This document shows positions 54,841 to 63,288 of a stretch of 64,000 bases of DNA, piece by piece. Source of the stretch: Virgibacillus sp. LDC-1 (GTDB lineage: Bacteria > Bacillota > Bacilli > Bacillales > Amphibacillaceae); NCBI RefSeq assembly GCF_030137545.1, contig NZ_JARUVL010000001.1, forward strand, positions 62,001 to 126,000, in the 5' to 3' direction. How positions within the stretch are numbered: position 1 is the first letter of the stretch; each line of letters begins with the position of its first letter. Under the pieces are notes generated by a model that was given only the letters and a program-made list of their open reading frames with translations, searched no databases and was not told where the DNA came from. The translations under genes were made by a program, and so were the position numbers.

Positions 54841-55563
54841 ATGCAATTTCAATTTGAAAACTCTTTTGATGTAAAGGAAAAAATTGATTCATCTCCTATC
54901 GCCATATTACCCGTTGGTGCAGTAGAGGCACATGGTCCTCATCTACCTCTAGGGACAGATAATTTATTGGCTGAGCGTCTTTCAACAGAACTTGCTAAAC
55001 GAGTGAATGGTTTTGTATTGCCGACCTTACCATATGGTCAAGTTTGGAGTCTGCGTAATTTTCCTGGCAGCATTAATATAAGTAATCAATCCTTAATCAA
55101 CTTTATCGTAGATATTGGTAACAGTTTATATAAACAAGGCTTTAAAACATTTGCAATGGTAAATGGTCATTTAGGAAATGGAACGGCATTAAAAGAGGCA
55201 GCAAGGGTTCTATTCGAAAAATGTCCCGAGCTTCGCGTGTTTTATTTTTTTTACCCAGGAATGAACAAAGCAGTAGCTAAAGTTCGTGAGACAGATGCTG
55301 CGCATGGAACATATTTTCATGCTTGTGAAATAGAAACGTCTTATATGCTTTATCTGGCACCAGAATTTGTAGACATGGAGAGAGCGATTACCGATATTCC
55401 TACTATTCCTATATCCGCAGATGTAACTCCAACTCCTTGGGAGGAATTTACAAGTACAGCGGTATTAGGAGATGCTAAATTAGCAACAAAAGAAAAAGGA
55501 AAGTACGTAATAGATATAGCATTGGATAATATGGTGAAAATAATAAAGCAGCTAAGTGAATAA
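54841..55563 (+). CDS. Creatininase-family amidohydrolase
   Basis: The 240-residue protein has the creatininase signature LPVGAVEAHGPHLPLGTDN with its metal ligands, then VNGHLGNG (usually NGHGGN) and the ACEIETS glutamate motif. The family cleaves cyclic amides (creatinine) and formamide-type bonds in other pathways. No creatine genes are nearby, so here it probably cleaves an amide or lactam bond in the PTS substrate or an intermediate. The start at 54841 follows GACGGAGTGG, 24 bp after the lactonase. Confidence 0.82.
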   Translation: MQFQFENSFDVKEKIDSSPIAILPVGAVEAHGPHLPLGTDNLLAERLSTELAKRVNGFVLPTLPYGQVWSLRNFPGSINISNQSLINFIVDIGNSLYKQGFKTFAMVNGHLGNGTALKEAARVLFEKCPELRVFYFFYPGMNKAVAKVRETDAAHGTYFHACEIETSYMLYLAPEFVDMERAITDIPTIPISADVTPTPWEEFTSTAVLGDAKLATKEKGKYVIDIALDNMVKIIKQLSE

Positions 55564-55593
55564 TAGATACTTGTTGAGAAAGGAGTGGGTGGC

Positions 55594-56304
55594 GTGGAGA
55601 AGCTTTATGATAAGTTTTTGTTTAATTTTTTAGCATCAAGTGCAAAAAATGCAGCGGATATTATCGAAGCTGGTAAAGGGTATATCGTTCCGGGAATCGT
55701 TTCTGACAAGTTTCATTCCATCGAAGCTGGAGCTGCGATGATTAAGGAATTGAAAAAAACTAGTCCAATAGTAAGTGTTGGACTAGGTGGTGGAGGAAAT
55801 CCGGATAATTGGCGTAAGGTTTTAGAAATAGCTGCTTTATCCGAGCCTGGGCATTTAAATCAGCCTTTTGAAACGGCCAGTTATACAAAAGGATTTTTAG
55901 ATGCGAAAGGATTACCGAATCAAATCGTGAATGCACTTGTTAAACCTACTGGAACCGTCGGAAAAATTCAATTAAGCTCTGGAAAAATCCTCGATGTCAC
56001 AACTTTTTTAGAAATCGCTTTAGAGCAAGGGATTGAAAGTATTAAAATGATGCCAGTTCAAGGCAAACAGCATTTAGAGGAACTAATTTATTTAACTTCG
56101 CAGGCCTCAATGCTTGGTATCCGTGGTGTAGAGCCTGCCGGAGGGATAGATGCGACGAATATCATTGACATTATTGAAGGTGTTAAGAACATTGATATTG
56201 AATTTTTTATGCCACATATTTTTGGTTCTACTATTGATCCAGTAACAGGGGAAACTATTCCTGGAAAAGTAAAAGAAATTATCGAAAAGGTGGTAGGAGT
56301 ATAA
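55594..56304 (+). CDS. KDGP/KDPG aldolase-like protein (DgaF family)
   Basis: The GTG at 55594 is used because AAAGGAG ends nine bases before it. The 236-residue protein matches the DgaF-type aldolases, which split 2-keto-3-deoxy-6-phosphogluconate into pyruvate and glyceraldehyde-3-phosphate. Relevant segments are VSVGLGGGGNPDNW, the lysine-bearing IKMMPVQG, and VEPAGGIDATN. DgaF belongs to D-glucosaminate catabolism, but DgaE (the ammonia-lyase) is not present. It suggests that the PTS substrate is converted to a 2-keto-3-deoxy sugar-acid phosphate. Confidence 0.8.
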   Translation: MEKLYDKFLFNFLASSAKNAADIIEAGKGYIVPGIVSDKFHSIEAGAAMIKELKKTSPIVSVGLGGGGNPDNWRKVLEIAALSEPGHLNQPFETASYTKGFLDAKGLPNQIVNALVKPTGTVGKIQLSSGKILDVTTFLEIALEQGIESIKMMPVQGKQHLEELIYLTSQASMLGIRGVEPAGGIDATNIIDIIEGVKNIDIEFFMPHIFGSTIDPVTGETIPGKVKEIIEKVVGV

Positions 56305-57032
56305 TGTTAGAGCAATATTTTACTGAAATTCATCGCTTATTAGAGACAGTTTTACAAAAAGAAGGAAAGCAGCTGAAAGAAGCAGCAACAAAAGTAGCGG
56401 AAACAATAGAAAATCAGCATATCATTCACTTATTTGGATGTGGACATTCACATATATTGACTGAAGAAGTCTATTACCGTGCGGGTGGTCTTGTCCCTAT
56501 TCATCCCATCTTACATGAGCCATTAATGTTACATGAGGGTGCGGTAAGATCTTCCACATTAGAAAGAAAAAATAATTATGCTGAACACTTTATGAAAGAA
56601 CAGGATATAAAAGAAGGAGATATTGTATTTGTTATTTCTACCTCTGGACGTAATCCAGTTCCTGTAGATGTTGCATTATTTGCAATGGAGCAGGGAGCAT
56701 TTGTAGTAGGAATCACCTCTATTGACTACGCAACAAGCCAACCATCTCGTCATAAAGATGCGAAGTATCTATATGAAGTAGTTGATTTAGTAATAGACAA
56801 TCATGCTCCGATTGGAGATGCATTACTAGAGCATGAAAAGATAGCTGTTCGCTTTTCACCTAGTTCAACAGTAATTGGAGCAACGATTCTAAATGCCATT
56901 TTTGGGGAATCAATTAAATTAATGGCGGAGCATGGCTTTGAAGCCCCAATATTTCTTAGTGGAAATATTGAAGGATCTGACGAACATAATCAACGATTAA
57001 TTGATCAATATTCCGGAAGAATTACCCTATAA
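56304..57032 (+). CDS. SIS-domain protein (UPF0309 family)
   Basis: The 242-residue protein has a sugar isomerase (SIS) domain with the phosphosugar-binding HLFGCGHSHI and VISTSGRNPVP segments and belongs to the UPF0309 group. SIS proteins isomerise or bind phosphosugars and amino-sugar phosphates. Its ATG overlaps the aldolase stop by one base, so it is translationally coupled and should serve the same pathway, perhaps as a ketol-isomerase for the phosphorylated intermediate. It ends the operon at a bidirectional terminator. Confidence 0.82.
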   Translation: MLEQYFTEIHRLLETVLQKEGKQLKEAATKVAETIENQHIIHLFGCGHSHILTEEVYYRAGGLVPIHPILHEPLMLHEGAVRSSTLERKNNYAEHFMKEQDIKEGDIVFVISTSGRNPVPVDVALFAMEQGAFVVGITSIDYATSQPSRHKDAKYLYEVVDLVIDNHAPIGDALLEHEKIAVRFSPSSTVIGATILNAIFGESIKLMAEHGFEAPIFLSGNIEGSDEHNQRLIDQYSGRITL

Positions 57033-57042
57033 TGAAAAAACA

Positions 57043-57080
57043 AACGCGCATTTGCACAATGTTTTGTGTGAATGCGCGTT
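57043..57080. terminator. Bidirectional terminator between the PTS operon and cutC
   Basis: AACGCGCATT (57043-57052) and AATGCGCGTT (57071-57080) form a 10-bp stem, extended by CACA/TGTG pairs inside. A and T runs flank it on the two sides. Confidence 0.8.
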
Positions 57081-57101
57081 ATGCTTATGTTTTATTCTCA
57101 A

Positions 57102-57797
57102 TCAAGCAGAGGTCATGATTTGTTTAATTTGTTTTATTTTACTCTCGTCTAAAGTATAAGCAAAATCGTTGTTAACTCTGGCACCAGATCCGAAATGTAC
57201 TGCAGACGGCTCTCCTTGTACCTGTTGTAAAAATGATTGGAATGACTCTATGCGTAATCCGTGCCCAATCATTAAAGACAAATGTGAATCTCTTGATAAA
57301 TCGAGTAAATGGTTAATTTCTTTGACCGCATCCGGAGCATTATAATTTCCTCCAGCAGTTAAAATAGTAGTAATTTGCTTAAATTTTGTTAAACACTTTA
57401 ATGCTTCTACTTGATCACGAGCAAAATCAAATGCACGATGGATGGTTACTTCAAGGTCTCCAGAAACATCTAATAATTCACGTAATACTTCTTCATCTAT
57501 CGTTTGTTTCGTTGTTAGTGGACCAATAACAATCCCGTTTGCACCTAATTTTTTGACCATGCGAATATCTGATTTCATGGTTTCGATATCATTCTGATTA
57601 TAGGTAAATGATTGACTATGTGGCCTAATAATAACATTTATCGGTATATCGACAGCTTGAACAGCTGCCTCGATTAAACCATAGCTCGGAGTAATGCCAA
57701 GCTCATTCATCGCTGGGCTGAGTTCAATGCGATCAGCACCGTATTTTTCAGCATCTTTTACATCAGTTAGATTTATTGCGATTACTTCCAGAAGCAT
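57102..57797 (-). CDS. cutC: CutC-family TIM-barrel protein
   Basis: The 231-residue protein matches CutC along its length (LEVIAINLTDVKDAEKYGADRIELSP in parts, then VIIRPHSQSFTY, FDFARDQVEAL, LTAGGNYNAPDAV). CutC was named for copper homeostasis, but this role is disputed, and in Firmicutes the gene often accompanies sugar catabolism. It is convergent with the PTS operon here. A copper module also lies 3-5 kb downstream, so context does not settle the question. Confidence 0.88.
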   Translation of the reverse strand: MLLEVIAINLTDVKDAEKYGADRIELSPAMNELGITPSYGLIEAAVQAVDIPINVIIRPHSQSFTYNQNDIETMKSDIRMVKKLGANGIVIGPLTTKQTIDEEVLRELLDVSGDLEVTIHRAFDFARDQVEALKCLTKFKQITTILTAGGNYNAPDAVKEINHLLDLSRDSHLSLMIGHGLRIESFQSFLQQVQGEPSAVHFGSGARVNNDFAYTLDESKIKQIKQIMTSA

Positions 57798-57920
57798 AGG
57801 GAACCTCTCCTTTAGAAATGATCTTATCCCTATCCTATATTAATAACGCATCGTACAACAGACCAAAAGCATGCACAAGCCTTTATGAAAAGTTGGATAG
57901 CCACGCATATCGTGTTTCGA

Positions 57921-57957
57921 AAAAGACACGTTCTCTAAAAAAGAGAACGCGTCTTTT
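57921..57957 (-). terminator. Terminator after the MFS transporter gene
   Basis: A 16-bp near-perfect stem (GAAAAGACACGTTCTCT and its complement ending at 57957) with an A-rich loop is followed on the minus strand by T residues. Confidence 0.85.
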
Positions 57958-57959
57958 GG

Positions 57960-59237
57960 TTAGTTTTTTTGTTTCATTCGTGCCCAGAAAATAATAGGTA
58001 TTAAGAGTAGGGCTAAATAAGCACCGATGAATCCTAAGATAGCATAGCTCGAATAAGCGACAATAATACCAGAAAGAATACTTCCCGCAGAGCCCCCTAA
58101 TGCAACCCATACATCGATTGAGCCTTGTGTTTTCGCGCGAGTGTGTACATTCGTTGAATCAATAATGATTGCCGTACCACTAATTAACCCGAAATTCCAT
58201 CCTAGTCCTAACAATATAAGGGCAATGGTTAGCCAAAGGAGAGAATCGCCAGGTGCATAAGCTGCAAGTATGCCAGCAAGCGCAAGTGTCATCCCAGAAG
58301 CAACCGCCATCGCTGTTCGACCAATACGATCGACAAGTATTCCTGTTCCGAGCGATGGTAAGTACATTGCCGCAACATGTAGTCCAATAACTAAGCCAAT
58401 CGCAGTTAATCCACTGCCATGGTTTTGCATATGGACCGGTGTCATCGTCATAATTGCTACCATGACAACATGTGATAAAACGAGAAGCATTGCGCCAACA
58501 AAGACCCCAACACGGTTAACTCGTAATTTATTCGCTTCGATTGCAGATTCCGTATTTGCTTCTATTTGGTTATGAAGTGCAATTTCTCTTGCGACAAGTA
58601 ACGGATCGGGACGCAAATAAATCAAGATAGTTAAGCCCGCTAAAATGTAAGCAACCGCAGCTAATATAAAGGGACCAGCAAGTGCTGGCAATCCAATTGC
58701 GGTTGCTACTTTACCCATTGGTGTAACTAAATTTGGCCCAGCAACCGCACCAAATGTAGTAGCCACCATAGCTATACTTATCGCAGTAGCACGTTGCTTT
58801 TCACTCGCTAAGTCCGTTCCAGCATAACGCGCCATTAAATTGGAGGATGTCCCTGCACCATAAATGAATAGGGAAATAAACAAAAGAATCGGGCTGGATA
58901 TGGTTGCAGCCCCAATAACCCCAATTGCACCAATTCCTCCTGTTATAAAGCCAAAAGAAAGTCCTAATCTTCTTCCTTTTCGCTGCGAAATTCCGCCGAT
59001 TAAATAGGCAGCAAGTGCAGAGCCGAGGGTGAATAATGCAGCAGGCAATCCCGCAAAGCTTTCTGTTCCTAGCATATCCTGTGCCAGCAATGCTCCAACG
59101 GTAATGCCAGCAGCAAGTCCCGCTCCTCCGAAAATTTGTGACATTAGCACAATCGTTAACGTACGTTTATATAGCTTTTGTTGTGCCTCCTGTGAATGCA
59201 CATATGCAGGCATCGTATTTGATTGGTTGTTTTTCAT
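57960..59237 (-). CDS. MFS transporter
   Basis: The 425-residue protein has 12 predicted membrane helices with a central cytoplasmic loop. The segment between helices 2 and 3 (GGISQRKGRRLGLSFG) is the typical MFS loop motif. It resembles drug-efflux and related MFS families, but no substrate can be assigned. It is monocistronic between a terminator and a 140-bp upstream gap in which I see no clear promoter. Confidence 0.85.
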   Translation of the reverse strand: MKNNQSNTMPAYVHSQEAQQKLYKRTLTIVLMSQIFGGAGLAAGITVGALLAQDMLGTESFAGLPAALFTLGSALAAYLIGGISQRKGRRLGLSFGFITGGIGAIGVIGAATISSPILLFISLFIYGAGTSSNLMARYAGTDLASEKQRATAISIAMVATTFGAVAGPNLVTPMGKVATAIGLPALAGPFILAAVAYILAGLTILIYLRPDPLLVAREIALHNQIEANTESAIEANKLRVNRVGVFVGAMLLVLSHVVMVAIMTMTPVHMQNHGSGLTAIGLVIGLHVAAMYLPSLGTGILVDRIGRTAMAVASGMTLALAGILAAYAPGDSLLWLTIALILLGLGWNFGLISGTAIIIDSTNVHTRAKTQGSIDVWVALGGSAGSILSGIIVAYSSYAILGFIGAYLALLLIPIIFWARMKQKN

Positions 59238-59376
59238 GCGGAATCCTTCTTTCTTACTACTTTTTCAAGTAGCTATGGAAGGCATATAAGAGTATTTATA
59301 TACCAATAAGGGTATTATACATACAGGATAGACTTGAAGCTATCAATTTGTTTGCTGCGCGCTGACGTTGAATAGA

Positions 59377-60111
59377 CTATGACTGGGTTTGTTCCTGTTC
59401 TTCCTTTGGCGAGCCATTATTCAAATCCGCTATTAGCCACTCAAGACGCTTTTTCTCTGCTTCTGTTAGCACATCATACCGATCTAATTCTGACTTGATG
59501 AACTCAATTGTAGGATCTGTTTCTTTTTCTTCCTTTACAAAGTAAGTCGTCAGCGAGCTCGTTAGCATACCAATAATGCCAATTCCAACCAGCATGAGAA
59601 CGATAGCTACTAATCTACCAGTACTTGTTTCTGGAGAGAGGTCTCCATAGCCAACGGTTGTCGTTGTCACGATCGACCACCAGAGCCCATCTGCATACGA
59701 GTTAATGCTTGGTTCAATGTTTGTAACGAGTACAGTTGATCCAACTAGCATAAAGGCAGAAACAGTGAGTAATTTATTGAGGCCATTTGTTCTAAGGATA
59801 TTTCGCATTGGCTTGAAGTATTTTTTTCCGATCGTAAAAAAACGAAGTACCCGAACAAGTCTAACCACCCGGGCAGTTTGAAAAATGCTATCAAGTGGAA
59901 TTGCAGCAATGATATCAAAGGGATTTTCCCTTATATATTGCCATTTCTTCTTACTTGTAATAATGCGTACGATAACATCAATAAAAAAGACGAGCCAGAC
60001 GATTTTATCAAGGATACGAATGGTATCATTATCCGACCAGAGAAAGATAACTGAAATGAATGCGAGCGTAACAAGCGTAATTTCATAGATGAGTGATAAC
60101 TTCTTTGTCAA
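59377..60111 (-). CDS. Voltage-gated-type potassium channel
   Basis: The 244-residue protein has six membrane segments and the potassium selectivity filter TTVGYGD before the last helix. The fourth segment carries regularly spaced arginines (RVVRLVRVLRFF), as in a voltage sensor. The cytoplasmic tail is charged (EKKRLEWLIADLNN) and too short for an RCK/TrkA-N domain. It should form tetrameric K+ channels in the cytoplasmic membrane. It is monocistronic. Confidence 0.9.
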   Translation of the reverse strand: MTKKLSLIYEITLVTLAFISVIFLWSDNDTIRILDKIVWLVFFIDVIVRIITSKKKWQYIRENPFDIIAAIPLDSIFQTARVVRLVRVLRFFTIGKKYFKPMRNILRTNGLNKLLTVSAFMLVGSTVLVTNIEPSINSYADGLWWSIVTTTTVGYGDLSPETSTGRLVAIVLMLVGIGIIGMLTSSLTTYFVKEEKETDPTIEFIKSELDRYDVLTEAEKKRLEWLIADLNNGSPKEEQEQTQS

Positions 60112-60227
60112 TGGGATCTCCCCTTATTGCTTTGTTTTTTTCTATTATGAAGGAGCGAGACTGTTTTTTCCAGTGTAGGCTGGCTGTTTGAATTTGGGTG
60201 TTATATCACGTGGGATAAACAAAAAAA

Positions 60228-60253
60228 CCTCCCTGGATGCTTATCCAGAGAGG
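60228..60253 (-). terminator. Minus-strand terminator downstream of a small ORF
   Basis: CCTCCCTGGAT (60228-60238) and ATCCAGAGAGG (60243-60253) form an 11-bp stem with a 4-nt loop. On the minus strand it is followed by seven T residues. It implies a short minus-strand transcript from this 500-bp gap. Confidence 0.8.
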
Positions 60254-60324
60254 AAAAAAAGGGGGGTCAATGCTACAAATGCTAACTTATGCCAGCTTAC
60301 TAATTTCATTAAGCTGCATCATTA

Positions 60325-60477
60325 CTACCTTGAAAGGGAAGGAATGGTTCCCCCTACTCGGATAACGATGGTCGCCGCATCATTGTTAACTTGATCGTTT
60401 ATACTGTCGGGTGCTACTGGTTTGCCACCGATATCAGCTCCAAGGTAGTTCCATGGAATAGGAAAGCATTTTTCCAT
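60325..60477 (-). CDS. Small ORF of 50 residues, unknown
   Basis: The ORF lies in the gap between the FixH/YtkA gene and the channel gene, shortly before a strong minus-strand terminator. Its sequence has a non-random look (FPIPWNYLGADIGGKP, then DAATIVIRVGG), with a hydrophobic strand-like end but no signal peptide or membrane helix. I see no good ribosome site before the ATG, and an in-frame stop lies nine codons upstream. It may be a real small gene or a remnant of a larger one. No family is recognised. Confidence 0.4.
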   Translation of the reverse strand: MEKCFPIPWNYLGADIGGKPVAPDSINDQVNNDAATIVIRVGGTIPSLSR

Positions 60478-60550
60478 GATAGTTTGTATATAGCCAATTC
60501 AGGAGTAAATAAAACATTTCATTTGTGTTACAGAAAGCGGGGTGTCCATG

Positions 60551-60583
60551 AAAAAACAGCCTTCGCATGATACGAAAGCTGTT
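60551..60583 (-). terminator. Terminator after the YtkA-domain lipoprotein gene
   Basis: AACAGC...TTCG and CGAA...GCTGTT (ending at 60583) form a stem that on the minus strand is followed by six T residues, about 30 bp past the stop codon. Confidence 0.8.
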
Positions 60584-60611
60584 CCATGATTTTATGATCT
60601 TGAGAATTCGG

Positions 60612-61349
60612 CTATTTAACTACTACCTCGTATTCTTGATGCTCATGTAAATCGGCATCGTCTTTTACATGTACATTTACATGATAGGTTCCCGCTTCTT
60701 CAAAGGTATACATGCCTGTGTACTCCCCAGCATTATCAGTCATCTTGGCATCTACCCAGTCCGTATTTCCATCGAGAATAATTTCATAGCGTACCTCAGC
60801 ATTTTCTAGTGGCTCACTATGCATTTGGACATGGCTCATTAATTCTGTTTCCGCTCCAGCCTTTACATCCTTTGGTTCCATGAAATGTAAACTAAATTCA
60901 TTAGCACTTCCATCATCTGTGTGGGTATCATGGCTTGCTCCTTCACCAACAGTGATATTACTTGATGGCATCGTATGCTGATCCTTTGCGGTCACATGCA
61001 CTTGTACGGTAAATACACCGTCTTTATCAAAGGAGGTTTTTAATGAATAGGTGCCATCTTCATTGTTTGTAGATTCCAGCTTGTAGCTTGCATCCTTTTT
61101 TCCGTCCTCCCAAAGCTCATAAACGACTTCATCCGCATCGGTTACTTTGTCATCTCCATACAATACAGTAGTTGAAATGTCTACTTCCTCATCTACATTT
61201 GCTGTTTCAGGAACATGAAGTTCAGCTGTTAGTTGCTTTAACGCCTCATCATCTGCTTCCTTCTGGCTGTTTTTATCTTCGTTTTCTCCACAAGCAGCAA
61301 GTGTAATAAGTCCAACCATTAATAAAAGTAATACGATCCATTTGCGCAT
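60612..61349 (-). CDS. Lipoprotein with two YtkA/FixH-like domains
   Basis: The 245-residue protein has a lipoprotein signal (LITLAACGEN) and two tandem beta-sandwich domains of about 90 residues each, the YtkA-like/FixH type. Each ends in a similar strand (GVFTVQVHVTAKD and GTYHVNVHVKDD). A histidine-rich linker (SHDTHTDDG) joins them. Related proteins take part in copper handling and cytochrome oxidase assembly. It lies 68 bp downstream of the SCO1 gene on the same strand, supporting a joint role on the outer membrane face. Confidence 0.82.
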   Translation of the reverse strand: MRKWIVLLLLMVGLITLAACGENEDKNSQKEADDEALKQLTAELHVPETANVDEEVDISTTVLYGDDKVTDADEVVYELWEDGKKDASYKLESTNNEDGTYSLKTSFDKDGVFTVQVHVTAKDQHTMPSSNITVGEGASHDTHTDDGSANEFSLHFMEPKDVKAGAETELMSHVQMHSEPLENAEVRYEIILDGNTDWVDAKMTDNAGEYTGMYTFEEAGTYHVNVHVKDDADLHEHQEYEVVVK

Positions 61350-61417
61350 CTTTTTTATCCCCCTCGTTTATATGACTGTATTTTTATCTGAACTTTGGAT
61401 GCTTTAGAAGGAATCAT

Positions 61418-62005
61418 TTATAGGTCCAATTTTTTTAAATCATCCAAAATGGTTTTCATACTTGCAGATTGCACGCCATCATATTTTTTAATTACCTCAC
61501 CCTCTGGATTTACAAGGAAAAAGCTCGTTCCATGAGTGACTTGATCAGAGCCTTCAGGAGGTGCAGCTACCATGTTCTTAAAGGATTTAATCGAAAGCTC
61601 TTTAATCGTTTGAAAATCATAGCCTGTTAAGAAAGCCCAATTGCTTAAATCCGCATTATAGCCCTTCGAATAATTCTTTAATACATCCGGTGTGTCAAAA
61701 TCTGGGTCAACACTAAAGGATACCAATTGAATGTTTATGTCTTCCTCTTTTGCCATTTGCTGCAGCTGTGCCATGTTTGATGTCATAGGTAGACATACAG
61801 TAGTACAATTTGTGAAAATGAAATCAGCAATCCAATACTTTCCTTCGAGATCTTTTAGGGAAAGCGGTTCATTATCTTGTGTTGTAAAGCTAAAATCGTT
61901 CACTTCCTGTGACATATTCGTTTCAATTTTTTCACCACTGCCACATGCGGCTAAAAACATCACTAACGCTAAAGCAATAAATTTTATGTATTTCATTTTA
62001 AACAC
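61418..62005 (-). CDS. SCO1/SenC-family copper chaperone lipoprotein
   Basis: The 195-residue protein starts with a lipobox (FLAACGSG) and continues as a thioredoxin fold with the copper-binding CTTVC motif (NCTTVCLPMTS) and the distant histidine in VTHGTSFF. SCO proteins deliver copper to, or reduce, the CuA site of cytochrome c oxidase. It is followed by the YtkA-domain lipoprotein. Array C of the 21-bp repeats begins about 60 bp upstream of its start codon, so its promoter must lie in or next to the array. Confidence 0.92.
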   Translation of the reverse strand: MFKMKYIKFIALALVMFLAACGSGEKIETNMSQEVNDFSFTTQDNEPLSLKDLEGKYWIADFIFTNCTTVCLPMTSNMAQLQQMAKEEDINIQLVSFSVDPDFDTPDVLKNYSKGYNADLSNWAFLTGYDFQTIKELSIKSFKNMVAAPPEGSDQVTHGTSFFLVNPEGEVIKKYDGVQSASMKTILDDLKKLDL

Positions 62006-62067
62006 CCCTTGTTTTGATTTGAATGATAATAGGTGAAACTAATCTGCTGTATCACGAGTATCGGCAA

Positions 62068-62347
62068 CGATCGAGAGCTTGGTTGGAACGATCGAGAAAG
62101 CGGTCTAAACGATCAAGAACGTGGTTGGAACGATCGAGAATGCGCTCCAACGATCAAGAAAGCGCCTCAAACGATCAAGAAAGTGCTCCAAACGATCGAG
62201 AAAGTGCCTCAAACGATCAAGAAAGCGGTCGAAACGATCGAGAATGCGCTCCAAACGATCAAGAAAGTGGCTGAAACGATCAAGAACGCGCTTCAAACGA
62301 TCGAGAAGCGGTTCAAACGATCAAGAAAGCTCCCTTAACAATCGAGC
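62068..62347 (+). repeat. Array C of 21-bp-period intergenic repeats
   Basis: Cores CGATCAAG or CGATCGAG start at 62068, 62089, 62110, 62131, 62151, 62172, 62193, 62214, 62235, 62256, 62277, 62298 and 62318, with CAATCGAG at 62339. Spacing is 21 bp except two 20-bp steps. Cores are usually preceded by AA and followed by AA; the next 9-10 bases vary (GTGCTCC, GCGGTCG, GTGGCTG). The array occupies the gap between the ycnK-like stop and the SCO1 start, both minus-strand genes. Confidence 0.92.
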
Positions 62348-62384
62348 ATGCATCAAATGCGCCATCTCTACTGCCTTCAACTTT

Positions 62385-62981
62385 TCAATCGTGATGCGGA
62401 CAACCTGATCCATGTTCTTTCATTTTTTGATGAAGCCTTTCGGTCGCAGCAGTAAAATCGAATACTTGTCCCCCAAAGCCAGTCACGAATTTTTCTGCAT
62501 GTTCCTGGAGCTCAAAGGTTAATACTTGTGGTTGACAGCAGTCGATTTGAACCGATGTATCCATAACATACCAGGCGCTGCCAGCACTAATCGTCGTTTG
62601 CCGCAGAAAATCATGGCAAATCGCTTGCATGACATCGCTGCCTAGTTGCTGATGTCGCAGTAACCCACAATGTGCACAGCATGCCATTTCAATTTGGTTG
62701 TCGTTGCGGATAATTCGATATGCTAAACGCTCGCAAACAGCCCGCTGACAAATAACACAAGTATTGGAGCTTTGAGTGCTGTGCGGAGACTCGTTTTCCA
62801 CCTCACTCCAAGTGACCCCACCAAAGGATTTTGAAACAAATCCCTCCTCAATAAGTGGCTTTAAGTCTCGGTGAATCGTCATTTCTGAAACCTTCAATAG
62901 CTCACTTAGCTCAGAGATTTTCATGTTTTGTCGCTCTTGGATTAAATTCTTTATCCGGTTTCGACGTTCCACAGGAAGCAT
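62385..62981 (-). CDS. ycnK: YcnK-like copper-responsive repressor (DeoR HTH + NosL-like domain)
   Basis: The ATG at 62981 follows AGAGGTG by six bases and gives the MLPVERR start seen in YcnK; the GTG at 62990 overlaps that site. The 198-residue protein has a DeoR-type helix-turn-helix (ISELSELLKVSEMTIHRDL) and a C-terminal NosL-like metal-binding domain. Cysteine motifs are CVICQRAVC and CCAHC. The order and motifs match Bacillus subtilis YcnK, a repressor of the copper importer gene ycnJ. Here its neighbours are SCO1 and a YtkA-domain lipoprotein, and no ycnJ is visible in the window. Confidence 0.85.
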   Translation of the reverse strand: MLPVERRNRIKNLIQERQNMKISELSELLKVSEMTIHRDLKPLIEEGFVSKSFGGVTWSEVENESPHSTQSSNTCVICQRAVCERLAYRIIRNDNQIEMACCAHCGLLRHQQLGSDVMQAICHDFLRQTTISAGSAWYVMDTSVQIDCCQPQVLTFELQEHAEKFVTGFGGQVFDFTAATERLHQKMKEHGSGCPHHD

Positions 62982-63288
62982 GTCGTTCACCTCTTTTAAA
63001 TAATTTGGGAATAGCCCTTTAGAGTGGAGGTATCTTTTTTAAAAGCGCTAAGTTACAGGGCTAATTTGTATTAAAAAATCAAAATATAACAAATTAACAC
63101 ACATTCTAACATCAGTCTATCAGCAGTTTTTTCCAGAATCAACGGAAGGATGTGAACGAAATGTGACAAATTAGTAGCATAAATGTGTCTTATAGTGAAA
63201 ATATGAATTGGGTAATTTCTTATAGAAGAAACTAGATAAAAATTAAAACGATGCTATAGTAATAGTAATCAACTTTATGGGAGGGATA
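62982..63288. other. Divergent region between ycnK-like and NERD genes
   Basis: About 300 bp of AT-rich sequence with no ORF. TATAGT at 63254-63259 could be a -10 for the NERD gene but lacks a clear -35. I see no convincing palindromic operator for the copper repressor. Confidence 0.4.

Noticed and set aside
62023-62408. Several overlapping ORFs on both strands in the array, encoding Arg/Ser/Lys-rich heptad peptides
   Set aside because: The 21-bp period is a multiple of three, so stop codons are absent by construction in several frames. There is no ribosome site or family match; they are repeat artefacts.
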